A stretch of 64,000 nt of DNA from positions 5,456,001-5,520,000 of the forward strand of contig OZ244818.1 of the NCBI GenBank assembly GCA_965220285.1, given 5' to 3'. The notes below the pieces were generated by a model. It was not told where the DNA came from, did not search any database, and worked only from the letters and a program-made list of their open reading frames with translations. The translations under genes were made by a program, and so were the position numbers. The DNA comes from Bin5 sp009843665 (lineage in GTDB: Bacteria > Chloroflexota > Anaerolineae > Caldilineales > Caldilineaceae). Every line of letters starts with the position of its first letter. The first letter of the stretch is position 1. Positions 16,914 to 26,265 of the stretch are shown piece after piece.

Positions 16914-17948
16914 CTATTGCTGTCGAAACAGGACCCACATTGGCCGGTTTCCGACCTCAATGGAGTTCAGAGGAGAGAGCATTCCGCTGCGGGAGTCGAT
17001 AGAGTAAGTTGACAATACTCCTGTCCCTTGCCCTGCCGCCAGGAGAAAACGGCCCTCAGGATCGATATTGAAGACACGAGGGACAGCTTCGGTGCTTTGC
17101 CAGCCGCTAAGTTCGAGTAGTCCGCTCTGCCTGTCGACAGCGTAGATGGCAATGCTTTCGTGGCCCCTGTTCGAGACAAAAAGTGTGCGCCCTGTCGGAT
17201 GCAGATGGATTTGGGCACAGGTATTGTCGCCGGTGAAGCCTTCAGGAAGTGACGAAAGCGTTTGGAAGGGGCGAAGCGCACAGCCACTCTGGTCTGACTG
17301 ATCCTGGCTTTCGGAAGGTGTTTCAAAATGGTAGGCGGTGACGCTCGACGCGTCCTCATCTGAGGTATAGACGAACCGCTGGTCCAAGGAAAAGACGAAG
17401 TGCCTTGGGCCGAGCCCGTCGGCCGCCACCACTCGTTTTGCGGGCGGGTTGGGCGTTAGCCGACCGTCCTGTTCGTTGAACCGGAACAGGAAGATGCTGT
17501 TGGCCTCGAGTGGATGGGGAACCAGGGCAAAGCGGTTGGAGTTGTCGGTCTCAATGCAGTGGGCGCGGGCAGCAGTTGTTTGGCTGCATATTTCCGGTCC
17601 GACTGAGCCGTCTGGCTCGATTCTGTGAACGGTGGCTTTTCCCGCGCCATAGTAGGCGCTCAGCAGAAAGCGGCCGCTCTTGTCGGGGGCGACATAACAG
17701 GCGTCAGCGTCCAACCTGCGCTTGCCCAGCAGGCGCAACCCGCCATCGGGCTCGAAGCGGAAGGCAGCCAGCTCGTTACTGGCACGCAGAGAGCAGTATA
17801 GTGTCCTGCCATCAGGGGCGCTCGCCAGTGCGGAGGGGCCTCCGGCCGCGGCGACATTAGAACTGTTTCTCAACCGGCCATCATCACACAGCTCAAAGGT
17901 GCGAATCAGATCATCGCCGGAAAGAGTTATGTATACAAGTGTGGTCAT
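16914..17948 (-). CDS. lactonase-family seven-bladed beta-propeller protein
   Basis: A 344-residue member of the YbhE/Pgl-type lactonase family (6-phosphogluconolactonase-like). The start LVYITLSGDDLIRTF, repeated blade motifs such as GRTLYCSLRASNELAAF and GRTLFVSNRGHESIAIY, the HCIETDNSNRFALVPH segment and GLGPRHFVFSLDQRFVY match the family. A Ser/Gln/Asp-rich loop (about 205-220) is longer than usual. It is leftward and convergent with the SDR. It could hydrolyse a sugar lactone fed by neighbouring dehydrogenases; the exact lactone is unknown. Confidence 0.82.
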   Translation of the reverse strand: MTTLVYITLSGDDLIRTFELCDDGRLRNSSNVAAAGGPSALASAPDGRTLYCSLRASNELAAFRFEPDGGLRLLGKRRLDADACYVAPDKSGRFLLSAYYGAGKATVHRIEPDGSVGPEICSQTTAARAHCIETDNSNRFALVPHPLEANSIFLFRFNEQDGRLTPNPPAKRVVAADGLGPRHFVFSLDQRFVYTSDEDASSVTAYHFETPSESQDQSDQSGCALRPFQTLSSLPEGFTGDNTCAQIHLHPTGRTLFVSNRGHESIAIYAVDRQSGLLELSGWQSTEAVPRVFNIDPEGRFLLAAGQGTGVLSTYSIDSRSGMLSPLNSIEVGNRPMWVLFRQQ

Positions 17949-18171
17949 GCATCGCTCCTCTGACAGTAGGTGTAAGGCAGAAATGGGAGTCGGGGGCTCG
18001 AAGGTCCGGGAAGAGTACGGTACACTTCTTTGCCAAATGGGTCTTGGGATATTGTACCCTATGCGCGCCGCGTATTCCGCCTGGTTGCATCCTGGTTTGT
18101 ACGAAAATCGCGACTGATGTAATGTTGGCGGAATCGGCTCTTACCGAAAGTATCGCAAAGGTAGACTTACA

Positions 18172-19143
18172 ATGAAGAAGAAGGTCTGGATGGAGTGGTC
18201 GCTGCCAGCCTCGTTGCGGGGGCAGATCACTGAGCTGGCGGTGTACATTGATGACGGCGATATGGAAAAGCTGGCGGGATCTACGGTCATATCCGGCATT
18301 CGCCGCTACTATGACGGCGAGTTCATGGACCGGGTCGGGCCAGAGCTAGTTCAGATTGCCAAGCCTGGCATAGGAGTCGACAACATCGATCTCGACGCCG
18401 CTACGGCCAGGGGAATCCTTGTTTGCAACACACCTGATGCTCCGTCTGAATCCACTGCGGAGCATGCTGTGGCGCTGTTGATGGCGGTTGCAAAGCGCGT
18501 AATGGTCGGGGACATGCAGCTGCGGGGCGCCGCAGGGATCGGCCGTGAGGAGATGCAGGGCACTGAACTGATTGGCAGCACGTTGGGCATTGTTGGATTC
18601 GGAAGGATTGGCCGGCGCGTTGCCGAGATGACATCCTTGGGAATCAGGATGAAGGTCACCATATATGATCCGCTTCTGCCGCGCGATTTCGAGCTTCCTG
18701 AGGGTGTATCCAGGACTGAAGACCTTGACGCGATTTTTGCTGAGAATCAGTTTGTGACTCTACATACACCACTGCTGCCGGAGACTAGGCATCTGGCCAA
18801 CGAAAGGCGGCTCAGACTGATGAAACGGGGCAGCTATCTCATCAACGCGTCCCGAGGCGGAGTCGTTGACGAAGCCGCGTTGATCAAGGTCCTTGAGGAT
18901 GGGCACCTGGCAGGCGCCGCCCTGGACGTGTTTGATCCAGAGCCGCCGCTGGCGGACAATCCTCTGCTGAAGATGAGGAACGTTGTCCTCACTCCTCACA
19001 TCGCATCCTACACAGATGCCGGCATGGCTGCCATGCAAGCCGGTACGGTGGAAAACATTGCGAACGTCTTGAAGGGTGAACAGCCGAGGTGGATTGCCAA
19101 CCCGGAAGCCTGGCCGGGACGGATGGAACGGGTCAACGGGTAG
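18172..19143 (+). CDS. D-isomer-specific 2-hydroxyacid dehydrogenase
   Basis: A 323-residue NAD-dependent dehydrogenase of the SerA/GyaR family. It has the N-terminal substrate domain with PGIGVDNIDLDAA, the Rossmann motif GFGRIGRRVAE near 147-157, and the catalytic set Arg (NASRGGVVDE), Glu (DVFDPEPP) and His (LTPHIAS). There is no ACT or ASB regulatory domain, so this is the short form. It could be phosphoglycerate, hydroxypyruvate or another 2-ketoacid reductase. It converges on the creatininase-like gene across a long hairpin. Confidence 0.88.
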   Translation: MKKKVWMEWSLPASLRGQITELAVYIDDGDMEKLAGSTVISGIRRYYDGEFMDRVGPELVQIAKPGIGVDNIDLDAATARGILVCNTPDAPSESTAEHAVALLMAVAKRVMVGDMQLRGAAGIGREEMQGTELIGSTLGIVGFGRIGRRVAEMTSLGIRMKVTIYDPLLPRDFELPEGVSRTEDLDAIFAENQFVTLHTPLLPETRHLANERRLRLMKRGSYLINASRGGVVDEAALIKVLEDGHLAGAALDVFDPEPPLADNPLLKMRNVVLTPHIASYTDAGMAAMQAGTVENIANVLKGEQPRWIANPEAWPGRMERVNG

Positions 19144-19148
19144 GAGCG

Positions 19149-19178
19149 ACCGGGCAGCGAAGAACTTCGCTGCCCGGT
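19149..19178. terminator. hairpin between convergent genes
   Basis: A perfect 14-bp inverted repeat, ACCGGGCAGCGAAG (19149-19162) and CTTCGCTGCCCGGT (19165-19178), is separated by AA and lies 6 nt past the dehydrogenase stop. Neither strand has a T-run after it, so it may act as a stem-only bidirectional terminator or mRNA end protector. Confidence 0.6.
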
Positions 19179-19216
19179 GTCATGAACTCAACCAATACTT
19201 TTATGGGTGGAAGCTA

Positions 19217-20038
19217 CTACCAGCGGATGTGACTCTGAACGGGTCCAGTGTGCTGGTCGGAGCGTTCGGACATCGGCCAGTCGCGCCACTCCTCTACGAC
19301 AGCGATCAACCCCTCAACTGCGGCCTCAAAGATCACCTTCCCCTTTTCTGCTGTTGCAGAAGTCGGGTCACCATGGACCCCAAGTTTGGTCCAGCGGCCC
19401 CAGAAGTCGTTGAATCGCACGGGATTGGTGTAAATGCTGTCTGAGCTGACAAACTGTCCGCGGACATCGTCGTCGGCTTCGGCCTTGTCCATCTGCACGC
19501 GTTCCGGGGCAAGGTGGAGATAGAGTGAGGTCTCAAATTCGTCGGCGTGCGCCATCACTTCTGTCTCTTTGATTCTGTTGAATGCCTCCATGGCCAACCC
19601 AAAGTAGCCCAGCGCGCCGCACAAGGAGTCGGTTTCCAGTACGGTTTTGCGGGCGACGAGATCGATCAGCGGCGTGTTCGAGCCGTGCCCGTTGACGAGG
19701 AGAATCTTCTCAAATCCGTGATAGGCAACACTTTTGGTGATGTTGAGGCAGAAGTTTATAAAGACGTCCGGTTCGATGTGTATTGTGCCGGGAAAGTCTA
19801 TATGGTGGAGATTCAATCCATATGAGATCGGAGGCAAGACGAGAATTGACTGGGGAGCGCGGCGCCCGGCCTCCAGGCAGACGGATTCGCACAGGAAGAC
19901 ATCTACATCCAGCGGAAGGTGGCGTCCGTGTTGTTCAGTTGACGCGACAGGCAGCAGGACTACTTTCTGCGCCTCGATGGCCTGGTTCATTTCCGCCCAG
20001 GTCAGCCGGTTATAGCGGTATTCGGTTTGAGGATTCAC
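19217..20038 (-). CDS. creatininase-family amidohydrolase
   Basis: About 273 residues from the GTG at 20038; the open frame extends further but the extension overlaps the epimerase gene and lacks family similarity. Metal-binding features of the creatininase/MftE fold are visible: STEQHGRHLPLDVDVFLCE near residues 32-50, VNGHGSNTPLIDLVARK near 125, and a DEFETSLYLHL glutamate region near 167. The family hydrolyses cyclic amides or lactam-like bonds with divalent metals. It is 137 nt downstream of the epimerase on the same strand, so the pair may act together. Confidence 0.85.
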   Translation of the reverse strand: MNPQTEYRYNRLTWAEMNQAIEAQKVVLLPVASTEQHGRHLPLDVDVFLCESVCLEAGRRAPQSILVLPPISYGLNLHHIDFPGTIHIEPDVFINFCLNITKSVAYHGFEKILLVNGHGSNTPLIDLVARKTVLETDSLCGALGYFGLAMEAFNRIKETEVMAHADEFETSLYLHLAPERVQMDKAEADDDVRGQFVSSDSIYTNPVRFNDFWGRWTKLGVHGDPTSATAEKGKVIFEAAVEGLIAVVEEWRDWPMSERSDQHTGPVQSHIRW

Positions 20039-20175
20039 TATTCTTTCTTCCCTACTTTGTGAGTGTTTGAGTCCAGGACTTAAGAGGGTCTTATGCTTCC
20101 GTTGGGAAGTGATCTGCACGCTGCGGCGTCCCTGGCAGCCCCAAAAGAGGAAGCCTCTGGAAGGAAGATGCGAGG

Positions 20176-20931
20176 TCAGCGATAGGCTTCGGCCTCGTCT
20201 TGCGGTTCGAAACCTACTACGTCGCGGGCGTGCGAAATGTCCCGGTAGCTCCATTTGTTCCTAGAGAGAGCGTAGAAAATGTCGAATCGCAGTTCGGGCG
20301 GCGCCTCGATGCATCGCGCCACCATTTGGCTTATATCTCTCTGGCTACACCAAACAGAGAACTGCCGTGAATCAGTCGGCCGGTCCTCGTTGTTGACAAG
20401 GCCGATCCGCAGGCAGATGATTGACAGCTCAACGCTGTCGGTAAACTGCCTCGCCAGCGCTTCGCCCCATACTTTGGTCGCCCCGTAGACGCCGGCGGGA
20501 CGAACGGGGGTCTCATGTGTGATCATCGGCCAAGGATGCTGGACGCTCTCGTAGTCGCCGTTTACGATAGCCCGGTACGGCTGCACCAGTTCCCATCCCG
20601 AGATGGTCGAACCACTGCTGGCGAAAACGATCCTGGAAACACGCGCCTGGCGGGCGGCTTCAAACACGTTGTAGGTGCCGATCAAGTTGGGATCGCGAAC
20701 GCGCTCCCATGGGTCGCGGCCGCGGGCGGAAGCAGCAAGGTGGACCACTGTATCCTGACCCTCAAAGGCCGGAAGGATGGCGTCAAAGTCGGCGATGTCG
20801 GCCTGCACGGTGGGTACACCGGGTACGTGGCTGCGGTTGAGCGCGGTCAACTCGTAGGCGCTTTCGAGCCGCCGCCGGACAGCGCCGCCAATCAGGCCGC
20901 TCATACCGGTCACCAGAATTCGTTTCGTCAA
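20176..20931 (-). CDS. NAD-dependent epimerase/dehydratase
   Basis: An extended SDR of about 252 residues. It has the NAD motif TGMSGLIGG near the start, DIADFDAIL (cofactor Asp), VVHLAASARG, a serine-rich SSGST strand and the catalytic YGATK. It is closest in style to uronate dehydrogenase/GalE-like proteins. The TTG at 20931 is chosen because AGGAG lies 7 nt upstream. With the neighbouring lactonase, 2-hydroxyacid dehydrogenase and amidohydrolase it suggests sugar-acid metabolism, but the substrate is not shown. Confidence 0.85.
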   Translation of the reverse strand: MTKRILVTGMSGLIGGAVRRRLESAYELTALNRSHVPGVPTVQADIADFDAILPAFEGQDTVVHLAASARGRDPWERVRDPNLIGTYNVFEAARQARVSRIVFASSGSTISGWELVQPYRAIVNGDYESVQHPWPMITHETPVRPAGVYGATKVWGEALARQFTDSVELSIICLRIGLVNNEDRPTDSRQFSVWCSQRDISQMVARCIEAPPELRFDIFYALSRNKWSYRDISHARDVVGFEPQDEAEAYR

Positions 20932-21066
20932 TACTTTGCTCCTGGTGGAAACTTGGCGGGGGACTGCGACCAAATTCAGAGCGAGGCGGGGCCTTACACC
21001 AGCTCCCCTGGGAATCGTGAGGCGAAGCAGTCTGGTGACTGCCTAGCGAGTGAGTTCCGCCAGGTC

Positions 21067-21771
21067 TCAGATTTCAGTCAGCAGGATGCGGCCGCAAGAG
21101 GGGCAGCTGAGCAGGTCGTCGCTATAGCGGATATTGTTCAGGATTCCAACTGCAACCTGGGTGTGGCAGGCTCCACAGTTTTCGTCTTCGAGCAGGGCGA
21201 CAGCCACACCGTTTTTCCTGCGGCGCAAATGTTCGTACATTTCGAGGTTTTCTGCGGAGAGGATTTCTGCGACCTGCTCGCGGGCCCTCTTCAGATAGAG
21301 GTATTCCTTCTTGCGCTGGTCGATCTCAGTCTCAAGGGAAGATTTCCGATTCGTCCACTCCTCTTCGGCCTGAACCAAAGCAGCCTGCTTTTTCTCAAAT
21401 GTTGCCTGGAGAGAGTCAACCATGACCAGCCGCTCCACGCTCCGGTTTTCCAGGTCTGTACGGTGCTCCTTCATCGAGTCAATGTTTGTTTGCAGAGCTT
21501 CGAGCTCTCTTGGATTGCTTAGCTCGCCGCTCATCAGGGTTGATTCGGACTCACGAATCCTATCGGTAAGCGATCGCGATTCGAGTTCCAGGTCTTGTTG
21601 TTCGGTGCGAGTGCCCTGGAGTTCCTGTTCAATAGATTCGACTTCCTCGCGAAGCGACTCAAGTTCTGTCGAACCTTCCACCGCCCGATTGAGGAGGAGA
21701 ATGCGACGCCGAACTTTGTCGTAGAGTGAATCGATTTCGTGCATTTTGAGCAATGCCGCTTTTGCGTTCAC
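21067..21771 (-). CDS. C4-type zinc-ribbon coiled-coil protein (DUF164 type)
   Basis: A 235-residue protein. A long, heptad-rich coiled coil fills about residues 10-170 (for example VESIEQELQGTRTEQQDLEL). A zinc ribbon closes the protein, with CGACH near residue 200 and CPSCGR near 227. The GTG at 21771 is favoured because GGGGA lies 5-6 nt upstream and the family begins there; the longer frame has no similarity. Members often sit near DNA repair or cell-division genes, but the molecular role is not established. Confidence 0.85.
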   Translation of the reverse strand: MNAKAALLKMHEIDSLYDKVRRRILLLNRAVEGSTELESLREEVESIEQELQGTRTEQQDLELESRSLTDRIRESESTLMSGELSNPRELEALQTNIDSMKEHRTDLENRSVERLVMVDSLQATFEKKQAALVQAEEEWTNRKSSLETEIDQRKKEYLYLKRAREQVAEILSAENLEMYEHLRRRKNGVAVALLEDENCGACHTQVAVGILNNIRYSDDLLSCPSCGRILLTEI

Positions 21772-22517
21772 GATTTTCCCCGTTGAAGTTACAGATCTGT
21801 TGTTTGCGCCGCCGAGGGTGAAACGGACAGCCGGCAGGTTTGGAGCCGGTAGAGCGAGAGCCCGGCTTGGTTGTCTGCGGTGAAATCGACACCCTGCACC
21901 AGCGTGCTGAGAGATGCGGTGCAACGAACTTGGGGGAGGACCGGGAAAGCCCGCCAATTGTGGGGACAATGCCGCTTGGCTTACCCAAGTCCGTTCGGTC
22001 GCAAAATGCCTGTACAAAGTGGCTTAGCAACTGCAGGAGACCATAGATTTATTTTATCATATCACCCCTCGATCTCTCGAAGCAGGAAGCCTCTTATGTA
22101 TAGGGAGGAGCTCCAAGCCGATGGGGTAGCACTGTTTTGCATTCGGGTCAGTGGGATCGAATGCGCGTCTTGACGATGATTGCACCCTGAAATTGAACGG
22201 AGTCCAGAGAGAAGGACCATGCTGAGCGGCCCGAATGTACCGCGTAGTATTCCTTATTTTTTGCGTGTCTTCAGGTACCGGGAGTTTCAATAGGGAGCGA
22301 TAGTATTTCAGATCAGCTTCGCGCCCAACTCGACTCATGTTGACGCCCTGGAGACCGAATTGCGAGCATCTTGTGAAGAGGAGCAGAGTGTTACGGTCCC
22401 GAAAAGAATTGCGCTTCTCACCGATTTCCGTAAGATAGAGTGACAGCGGAGGCGTTGCGAGAATGGTTCAATAGAGGCGAGCAGAAGGCGCTTGCAGCGT
22501 ACGAGGAGAAAGCGCTC
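21772..22517. other. 745-nt divergent spacer
   Basis: Between the zinc-ribbon gene and the pilin gene. Frames on either strand are short and without motifs. It should carry the promoters of both neighbours; the one candidate seen is listed at 22409. Confidence 0.5.
22409..22436 (+). promoter_or_regulatory. candidate sigma-70 promoter for the pilin-comF pair
   Basis: TTGCGC (22409-22414), a 16-nt spacer and TAAGAT (22431-22436), about 80 nt before the pilin ATG at 22518. The match is moderate and rests only on consensus and position. Confidence 0.35.
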
Positions 22518-22757
22518 ATGTCGATGTTCAGATCTTCGCCGGGTCGCGGGGGACAAAGTTTCGTCGAGTATGCGTTACTCTTAATCCTGGTGTCAATAGT
22601 ATTACTGTCGATATTATTGATATTGGGCAACGACCTGCGAACATTTCTCAATGACGTGCTCCAGCGCTGGTTTCCGACCACGGAAGAGGCTTACCTAGGG
22701 TCGCCGTTACTACTGTCTTCGATGGCGCCACATTTCGGCCGTGACAAGTATTCTTAG
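22518..22757 (+). CDS. Flp-type (type IVb) pilin-like protein
   Basis: A 79-residue protein. The prepilin peptidase motif is RGGQSFVEYALLL: cleavage after Gly12 would place Glu17 at mature position +5, followed by a 20-residue hydrophobic helix (VEYALLLILVSIVLLSILLI). This is the standard Flp/Fap pilin layout. GAGGAG (22503-22508) is 9 nt before the ATG. No tad/flp assembly genes are in the window. The 3' end overlaps the comF start by 17 nt. Confidence 0.78.
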   Translation: MSMFRSSPGRGGQSFVEYALLLILVSIVLLSILLILGNDLRTFLNDVLQRWFPTTEEAYLGSPLLLSSMAPHFGRDKYS

Positions 22758-23496
22758 TCGTGGAGCCGACTTCGAATCATTTCGGAGATTCGGTTCCTAT
22801 CTGCTCGACCTGGTTTTCCCTCCCACTTGCGTCAGTTGCCTGCGAAGCGGCCAGTGGTTTTGCGATTATTGTGCGCAAAGCGTACTTCCTGCTCCATCAG
22901 GGCAAGACTGCCAACAGTGCGGCCTGGAACTGGCAGGGGAGTTAATGGGGCTTGGATCTCCATGTCCCGGCTGCAAGGATGATCTGGGATGGGTGGGGAT
23001 TGCGGCAGTTCACGAAGGCCCTCTTCAGCAGGCAATTCACGCGCTTAAGTACGATGACAGAGTGGAGTTGGGCCCAAGCCTGGGGCGTTACTTGCGAGCC
23101 GTGACCGCGGCAGCCCCTTGGCCGGCCATTCTACGAAGTTTGGACGGGATCGTTCCCGTCCCATTGCACAAGGACCGGCTTCTAGAAAGAGGATACAATC
23201 AGTCCAAGCTCCTGGCGGAAGGGCTTGCAGTTGGATGTGCGACGCTCGTCTTTGACAACGCAATCGAACGTTACAAGGCAACCAGATCCCAAGTTGGTCT
23301 TTCGCCTTCGGAACGGGCCGATAATGTAAAGGGCAAATTCAGCGCGGATTCCGTGCTGGTATCGGGAAAGAGTCTTCTGTTAGTTGACGACGTCTTTACA
23401 ACCGGTGCGACGATGCGGGCATGTGCCTCCGCCTTGCGCGAGGCCGGCGCAGACGCTGTATTCGGTCTTGCGCTGGCGAGACCCGATACGAGCTAA
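22741..23496 (+). CDS. comF: ComF-family competence/phosphoribosyltransferase-like protein
   Basis: A 251-residue ComF. An N-terminal zinc finger is visible (CVSC, CDYC, CQQCG, CPGC between about residues 30 and 80), followed by HALKYDDRVELG and VPVPLHKDRLLERGYNQS, and the PRPP-type motif LLVDDVFTTGATM near 211-223. ComF is linked to natural transformation and binds replication-restart helicase in some bacteria. The GTG start lies inside the end of the pilin gene, suggesting coupled translation. Confidence 0.93.
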   Translation: MTSILSRGADFESFRRFGSYLLDLVFPPTCVSCLRSGQWFCDYCAQSVLPAPSGQDCQQCGLELAGELMGLGSPCPGCKDDLGWVGIAAVHEGPLQQAIHALKYDDRVELGPSLGRYLRAVTAAAPWPAILRSLDGIVPVPLHKDRLLERGYNQSKLLAEGLAVGCATLVFDNAIERYKATRSQVGLSPSERADNVKGKFSADSVLVSGKSLLLVDDVFTTGATMRACASALREAGADAVFGLALARPDTS

Positions 23497-23613
23497 CGTG
23501 GGTTGTTGCTTCTAATGGAACAAGAGCTGGTTCAAAATACGCCGGACACATCGGATTTCTTTAAAGCCGAGTAGTCCGGCATAAGGTAGGTAGGAAAGTG
23601 AAGGGAGAAAAGA

Positions 23614-24165
23614 ATGAATCTGACGATTCACGGTAGAAATGTCGTCATATCGGACCGCGTACAGGATTACGTTGAGAAAAAAGTGGGCAGGCTGGAAAAG
23701 TATCTGCCGCAGATAAGAGAGGCCAGGACAGAACTGGTCCGCAGGGAAACGCGGGCCGCAGCAGACCGCTATACAGCCCAACTGACGATATGGACCAGCG
23801 GTCAGATATTGCGTGCCGAGGAATCCAGCGAAGATCTGTTCGCGTCGGTGGACGCCATCGTTGACAAAATGTACCGACAGATTGAGCGATTCAAAGGGCG
23901 CAGGTTCAAGAGCAAGAGACGAAATGCTGCGGCTGCGGCCGCGGCAGTCGAGCTTTCGGCCACGCAGTTGCCCGATGACCTGGTGAGAATTGTGCGGACC
24001 AAGCAGTTTGTCGCCGAGCCGATGTTGCCTGAGGAGGCAGCTGAACAGATGGAGCTGCTCGGGCATGATTTCTTCGTCTTCTACAATGTAGATACGCGTT
24101 CACTGAATATTGTGTACGGCCGGCGGGACGGAAACTACGGGCTCCTTCAGCCCCGAGTTAACTGA
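23614..24165 (+). CDS. hpf: ribosome hibernation promoting factor, long form
   Basis: A 183-residue long HPF. The N-terminal ribosome-binding domain (about 1-100, MNLTIHGRNVVISDRVQDYV) is joined by an Ala/Lys-rich linker (RRNAAAAAAAVELS) to the C-terminal dimerisation domain (about 125-183, with VRTKQFVAEPMLPEEAAEQMELLGHDFFVF in family style). The long form drives 100S ribosome dimers in stationary phase. GGGAGA lies about 6 nt before the ATG. Confidence 0.95.
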   Translation: MNLTIHGRNVVISDRVQDYVEKKVGRLEKYLPQIREARTELVRRETRAAADRYTAQLTIWTSGQILRAEESSEDLFASVDAIVDKMYRQIERFKGRRFKSKRRNAAAAAAAVELSATQLPDDLVRIVRTKQFVAEPMLPEEAAEQMELLGHDFFVFYNVDTRSLNIVYGRRDGNYGLLQPRVN

Positions 24166-24434
24166 GATACCCGAGTGGGGGTACTGATCTGCTGTGAGCG
24201 GGGCAGATTCGCATATGCATAGAATCAGTTTGTTTATGCAGAGTGACGCCGTGTCAAAAAGGGGCAAGCCGATTCAAGGTTGCCGGGCTCAGCGGGACGT
24301 TGTACCGTGCATTGTTCCGACCAGTTCGGAACTCATACTGGGGGAAGCAGGTTGCGCGGCTCCCCAGGGCGCGCCTTGTCTGTGCCTGGCCGGGGTGGGA
24401 GTACACATGTCTTCGGGCGGATGAGCAGGCAGTG

Positions 24435-25451
24435 ATGCGCGTATCTGTGGTAGCCACGGTTTACAATGAAGAGAAGAGCATCAAGAAGTTGATGGATTCT
24501 CTTCTGAATCAGACACGCCAGCCCGACGAGATTGTGATCTGCGATGGCGGCAGTACAGACGATACCGTCGCCCTTTTGGAAGAGTACACTGGCAGGTTGC
24601 CGGGTCTGCGCGTCGTCGCTGACGCAGGCGCGAATATCAGTCAGGGGCGAAATCGCGCGGTTGCAGAGGCGAAGGGAACGATAATCGCCTGCACAGACGC
24701 CGGGGTACGGTTGGACTCCAACTGGCTGGACGAGCTGGTTGCGCCTTTTGAAGAAGCCGCAAGTCCCAGAGGGCGCCATGTTGGGGCTGTGGCCGGATTC
24801 TTTGTGGCGGAGGTTTCAGGCCCGTTCCAACTGGCGATGGGGGCGACCGTTTTGCCCGTGGTCGAGGAGGTAACGCCTTCTCGTTTTCTGCCCAGCAGCC
24901 GTTCGGTGGCCTTCAGGAAGGCGTTGTGGGAGAGGGTGGGCGGGTATCCTGAATGGCTCGACTACTGTGAAGATCTGGTCTTCGATCTGCGCATTTTGGA
25001 GGAAGAAGAGGGGCCCGGATTTGTCTGGGCGCCTAAGGCCATCGCATATTTCCGGCCCCGCCCTGACTTGAAGACCTTTTGGCAGCAGTACTACCGGTAC
25101 GCGAGAGGGGACGGGAAGGCAGACCTGTGGCGGCTGCGGCACGCGGTTCGCTATGCGACTTATCTATTGCTCGTCCCTGCATTGCTGGGCCACCTGTTTT
25201 GGGGTCAGGAGGCGCGCTGGTTGGGAGGGGTTGGACTGATCGTTGGAGGGATCGTCAATTGTGCACGGCCCTGGCGGCGATTGCGGTCGCTGGCGAGAGA
25301 TGTTTCTCTTGCAGAGCGAATCCAGGCTACCGCCCTGGTGCCAGTAGTTCGATTGGTAGGCGACGCAGCGAAGATGGCAGGGTATCCGGTGGGGCTGGTG
25401 TGGCGCTGGCGGAGCCGGCACAGAGCAGAAATCCGCTGGCGCGATGCATAG
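24435..25451 (+). CDS. family 2 glycosyltransferase with C-terminal membrane helices
   Basis: A 338-residue protein. The GT2 start VSVVATVYNEEKSIKKL is followed by ICDGGSTDDT and a GT-A metal site region (ACTDAGVRLDSNW). A GYPEWLDYCEDLVFDLRI block and an FWQQYYRYARGDG block fit membrane GT2 enzymes. Two to three hydrophobic helices lie near 240-300. The ATG at 24435 is chosen because the catalytic domain begins there; the frame runs 64 codons further upstream without similarity. The acceptor is unknown. Confidence 0.88.
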   Translation: MRVSVVATVYNEEKSIKKLMDSLLNQTRQPDEIVICDGGSTDDTVALLEEYTGRLPGLRVVADAGANISQGRNRAVAEAKGTIIACTDAGVRLDSNWLDELVAPFEEAASPRGRHVGAVAGFFVAEVSGPFQLAMGATVLPVVEEVTPSRFLPSSRSVAFRKALWERVGGYPEWLDYCEDLVFDLRILEEEEGPGFVWAPKAIAYFRPRPDLKTFWQQYYRYARGDGKADLWRLRHAVRYATYLLLVPALLGHLFWGQEARWLGGVGLIVGGIVNCARPWRRLRSLARDVSLAERIQATALVPVVRLVGDAAKMAGYPVGLVWRWRSRHRAEIRWRDA

Positions 25452-25481
25452 CGATCCAAGACTGTATTTCAGTAAGGCTAT

Positions 25482-26156
25482 ATGGCGAGGCGTCCAGTGC
25501 CATTACTTATTGATGGCCACAATATAATCGGCTCAGGTGTCCTGGAGCATATCAGCTTGCAGGACGAGAACGATGAGGAGCTGTTCGTATCGCGCCTGCG
25601 CATTTGGCGGAGCAACTACCGCGGTAAGGTGACGGTGATCTTTGACCGGGGCATTGTCGGCGGGGAATCGCGTGAACTTAGCGGTGGCGGCGTCGAGGTG
25701 ATTTTCGCCCGGGACCCGCAGGAGGCGGACGACTTGATCAGACGCCGTATCCACAGGCGCCCCCAGGGTTTGGTCGTGGTAACGAACGATTGGGCGCTGC
25801 GGCAGGAGGCGAAACTGTACGAAGTAGAAACATGGCAGGCAGAGGAGTTCGTACAGCGAATGGAAAGTCGACGAGGGCGGTCTGATGCAGCCCACGTCGA
25901 CACGCAGAGCCGGGGGACCGGAGGCGCCTCTGGGTTAAGTGAAGACGGACTGCAAGAAGATGAAGGTTCAGAAAGTAACGTGAATCTGTCTGAGGTAGAA
26001 GTGTCTGAATGGATGGACCTGTTTGGTCCTTCCGAACCTGATTCCGAGCGACCTCCACGGGTTGAACGGCGCCCTCCCTCCCCCGGCCGCGCTGCGTTTT
26101 CGAGGGACAGGGATGCTCTCCGCAAAAGACTGAAGGGAAAGCGACGCAAACGCTGA
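25482..26156 (+). CDS. NYN-domain RNase of the YacP/Rae1 type
   Basis: A 224-residue protein with an N-terminal NYN (PIN-like) domain: LLIDGHNIIGSG (Asp11, Asn14), TVIFDRG, and VVVTNDWALRQEA near 95-110. Acidic residues in these motifs form the metal site in the family. B. subtilis Rae1 (YacP) cuts mRNA in the ribosomal A site. The C-terminal third is acidic, then strongly basic (LRKRLKGKRRKR), which is not part of the conserved domain and may bind RNA. It starts 30 nt after the glycosyltransferase. Confidence 0.85.
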   Translation: MARRPVPLLIDGHNIIGSGVLEHISLQDENDEELFVSRLRIWRSNYRGKVTVIFDRGIVGGESRELSGGGVEVIFARDPQEADDLIRRRIHRRPQGLVVVTNDWALRQEAKLYEVETWQAEEFVQRMESRRGRSDAAHVDTQSRGTGGASGLSEDGLQEDEGSESNVNLSEVEVSEWMDLFGPSEPDSERPPRVERRPPSPGRAAFSRDRDALRKRLKGKRRKR

Positions 26157-26265
26157 GCAGTGCGCGCGGCCGGAGGAATGATGCAGAAGATTAGAGTTCA
26201 ACTCTTGGATTCCGCAGGGTGAGGCCCATGCCTGACGGACTTTTCCGCCTTGCTTGTGCATTCCG

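Noticed and set aside
20039..20254. N-terminal extension of the creatininase-like frame
   Set aside because: It overlaps the end of the epimerase gene and has no family similarity; the GTG at 20038 fits the family start.
21772..22017. N-terminal extension of the zinc-ribbon protein frame
   Set aside because: Arg/Pro-rich text without similarity; the GTG at 21771 has a ribosome site and matches the family start.
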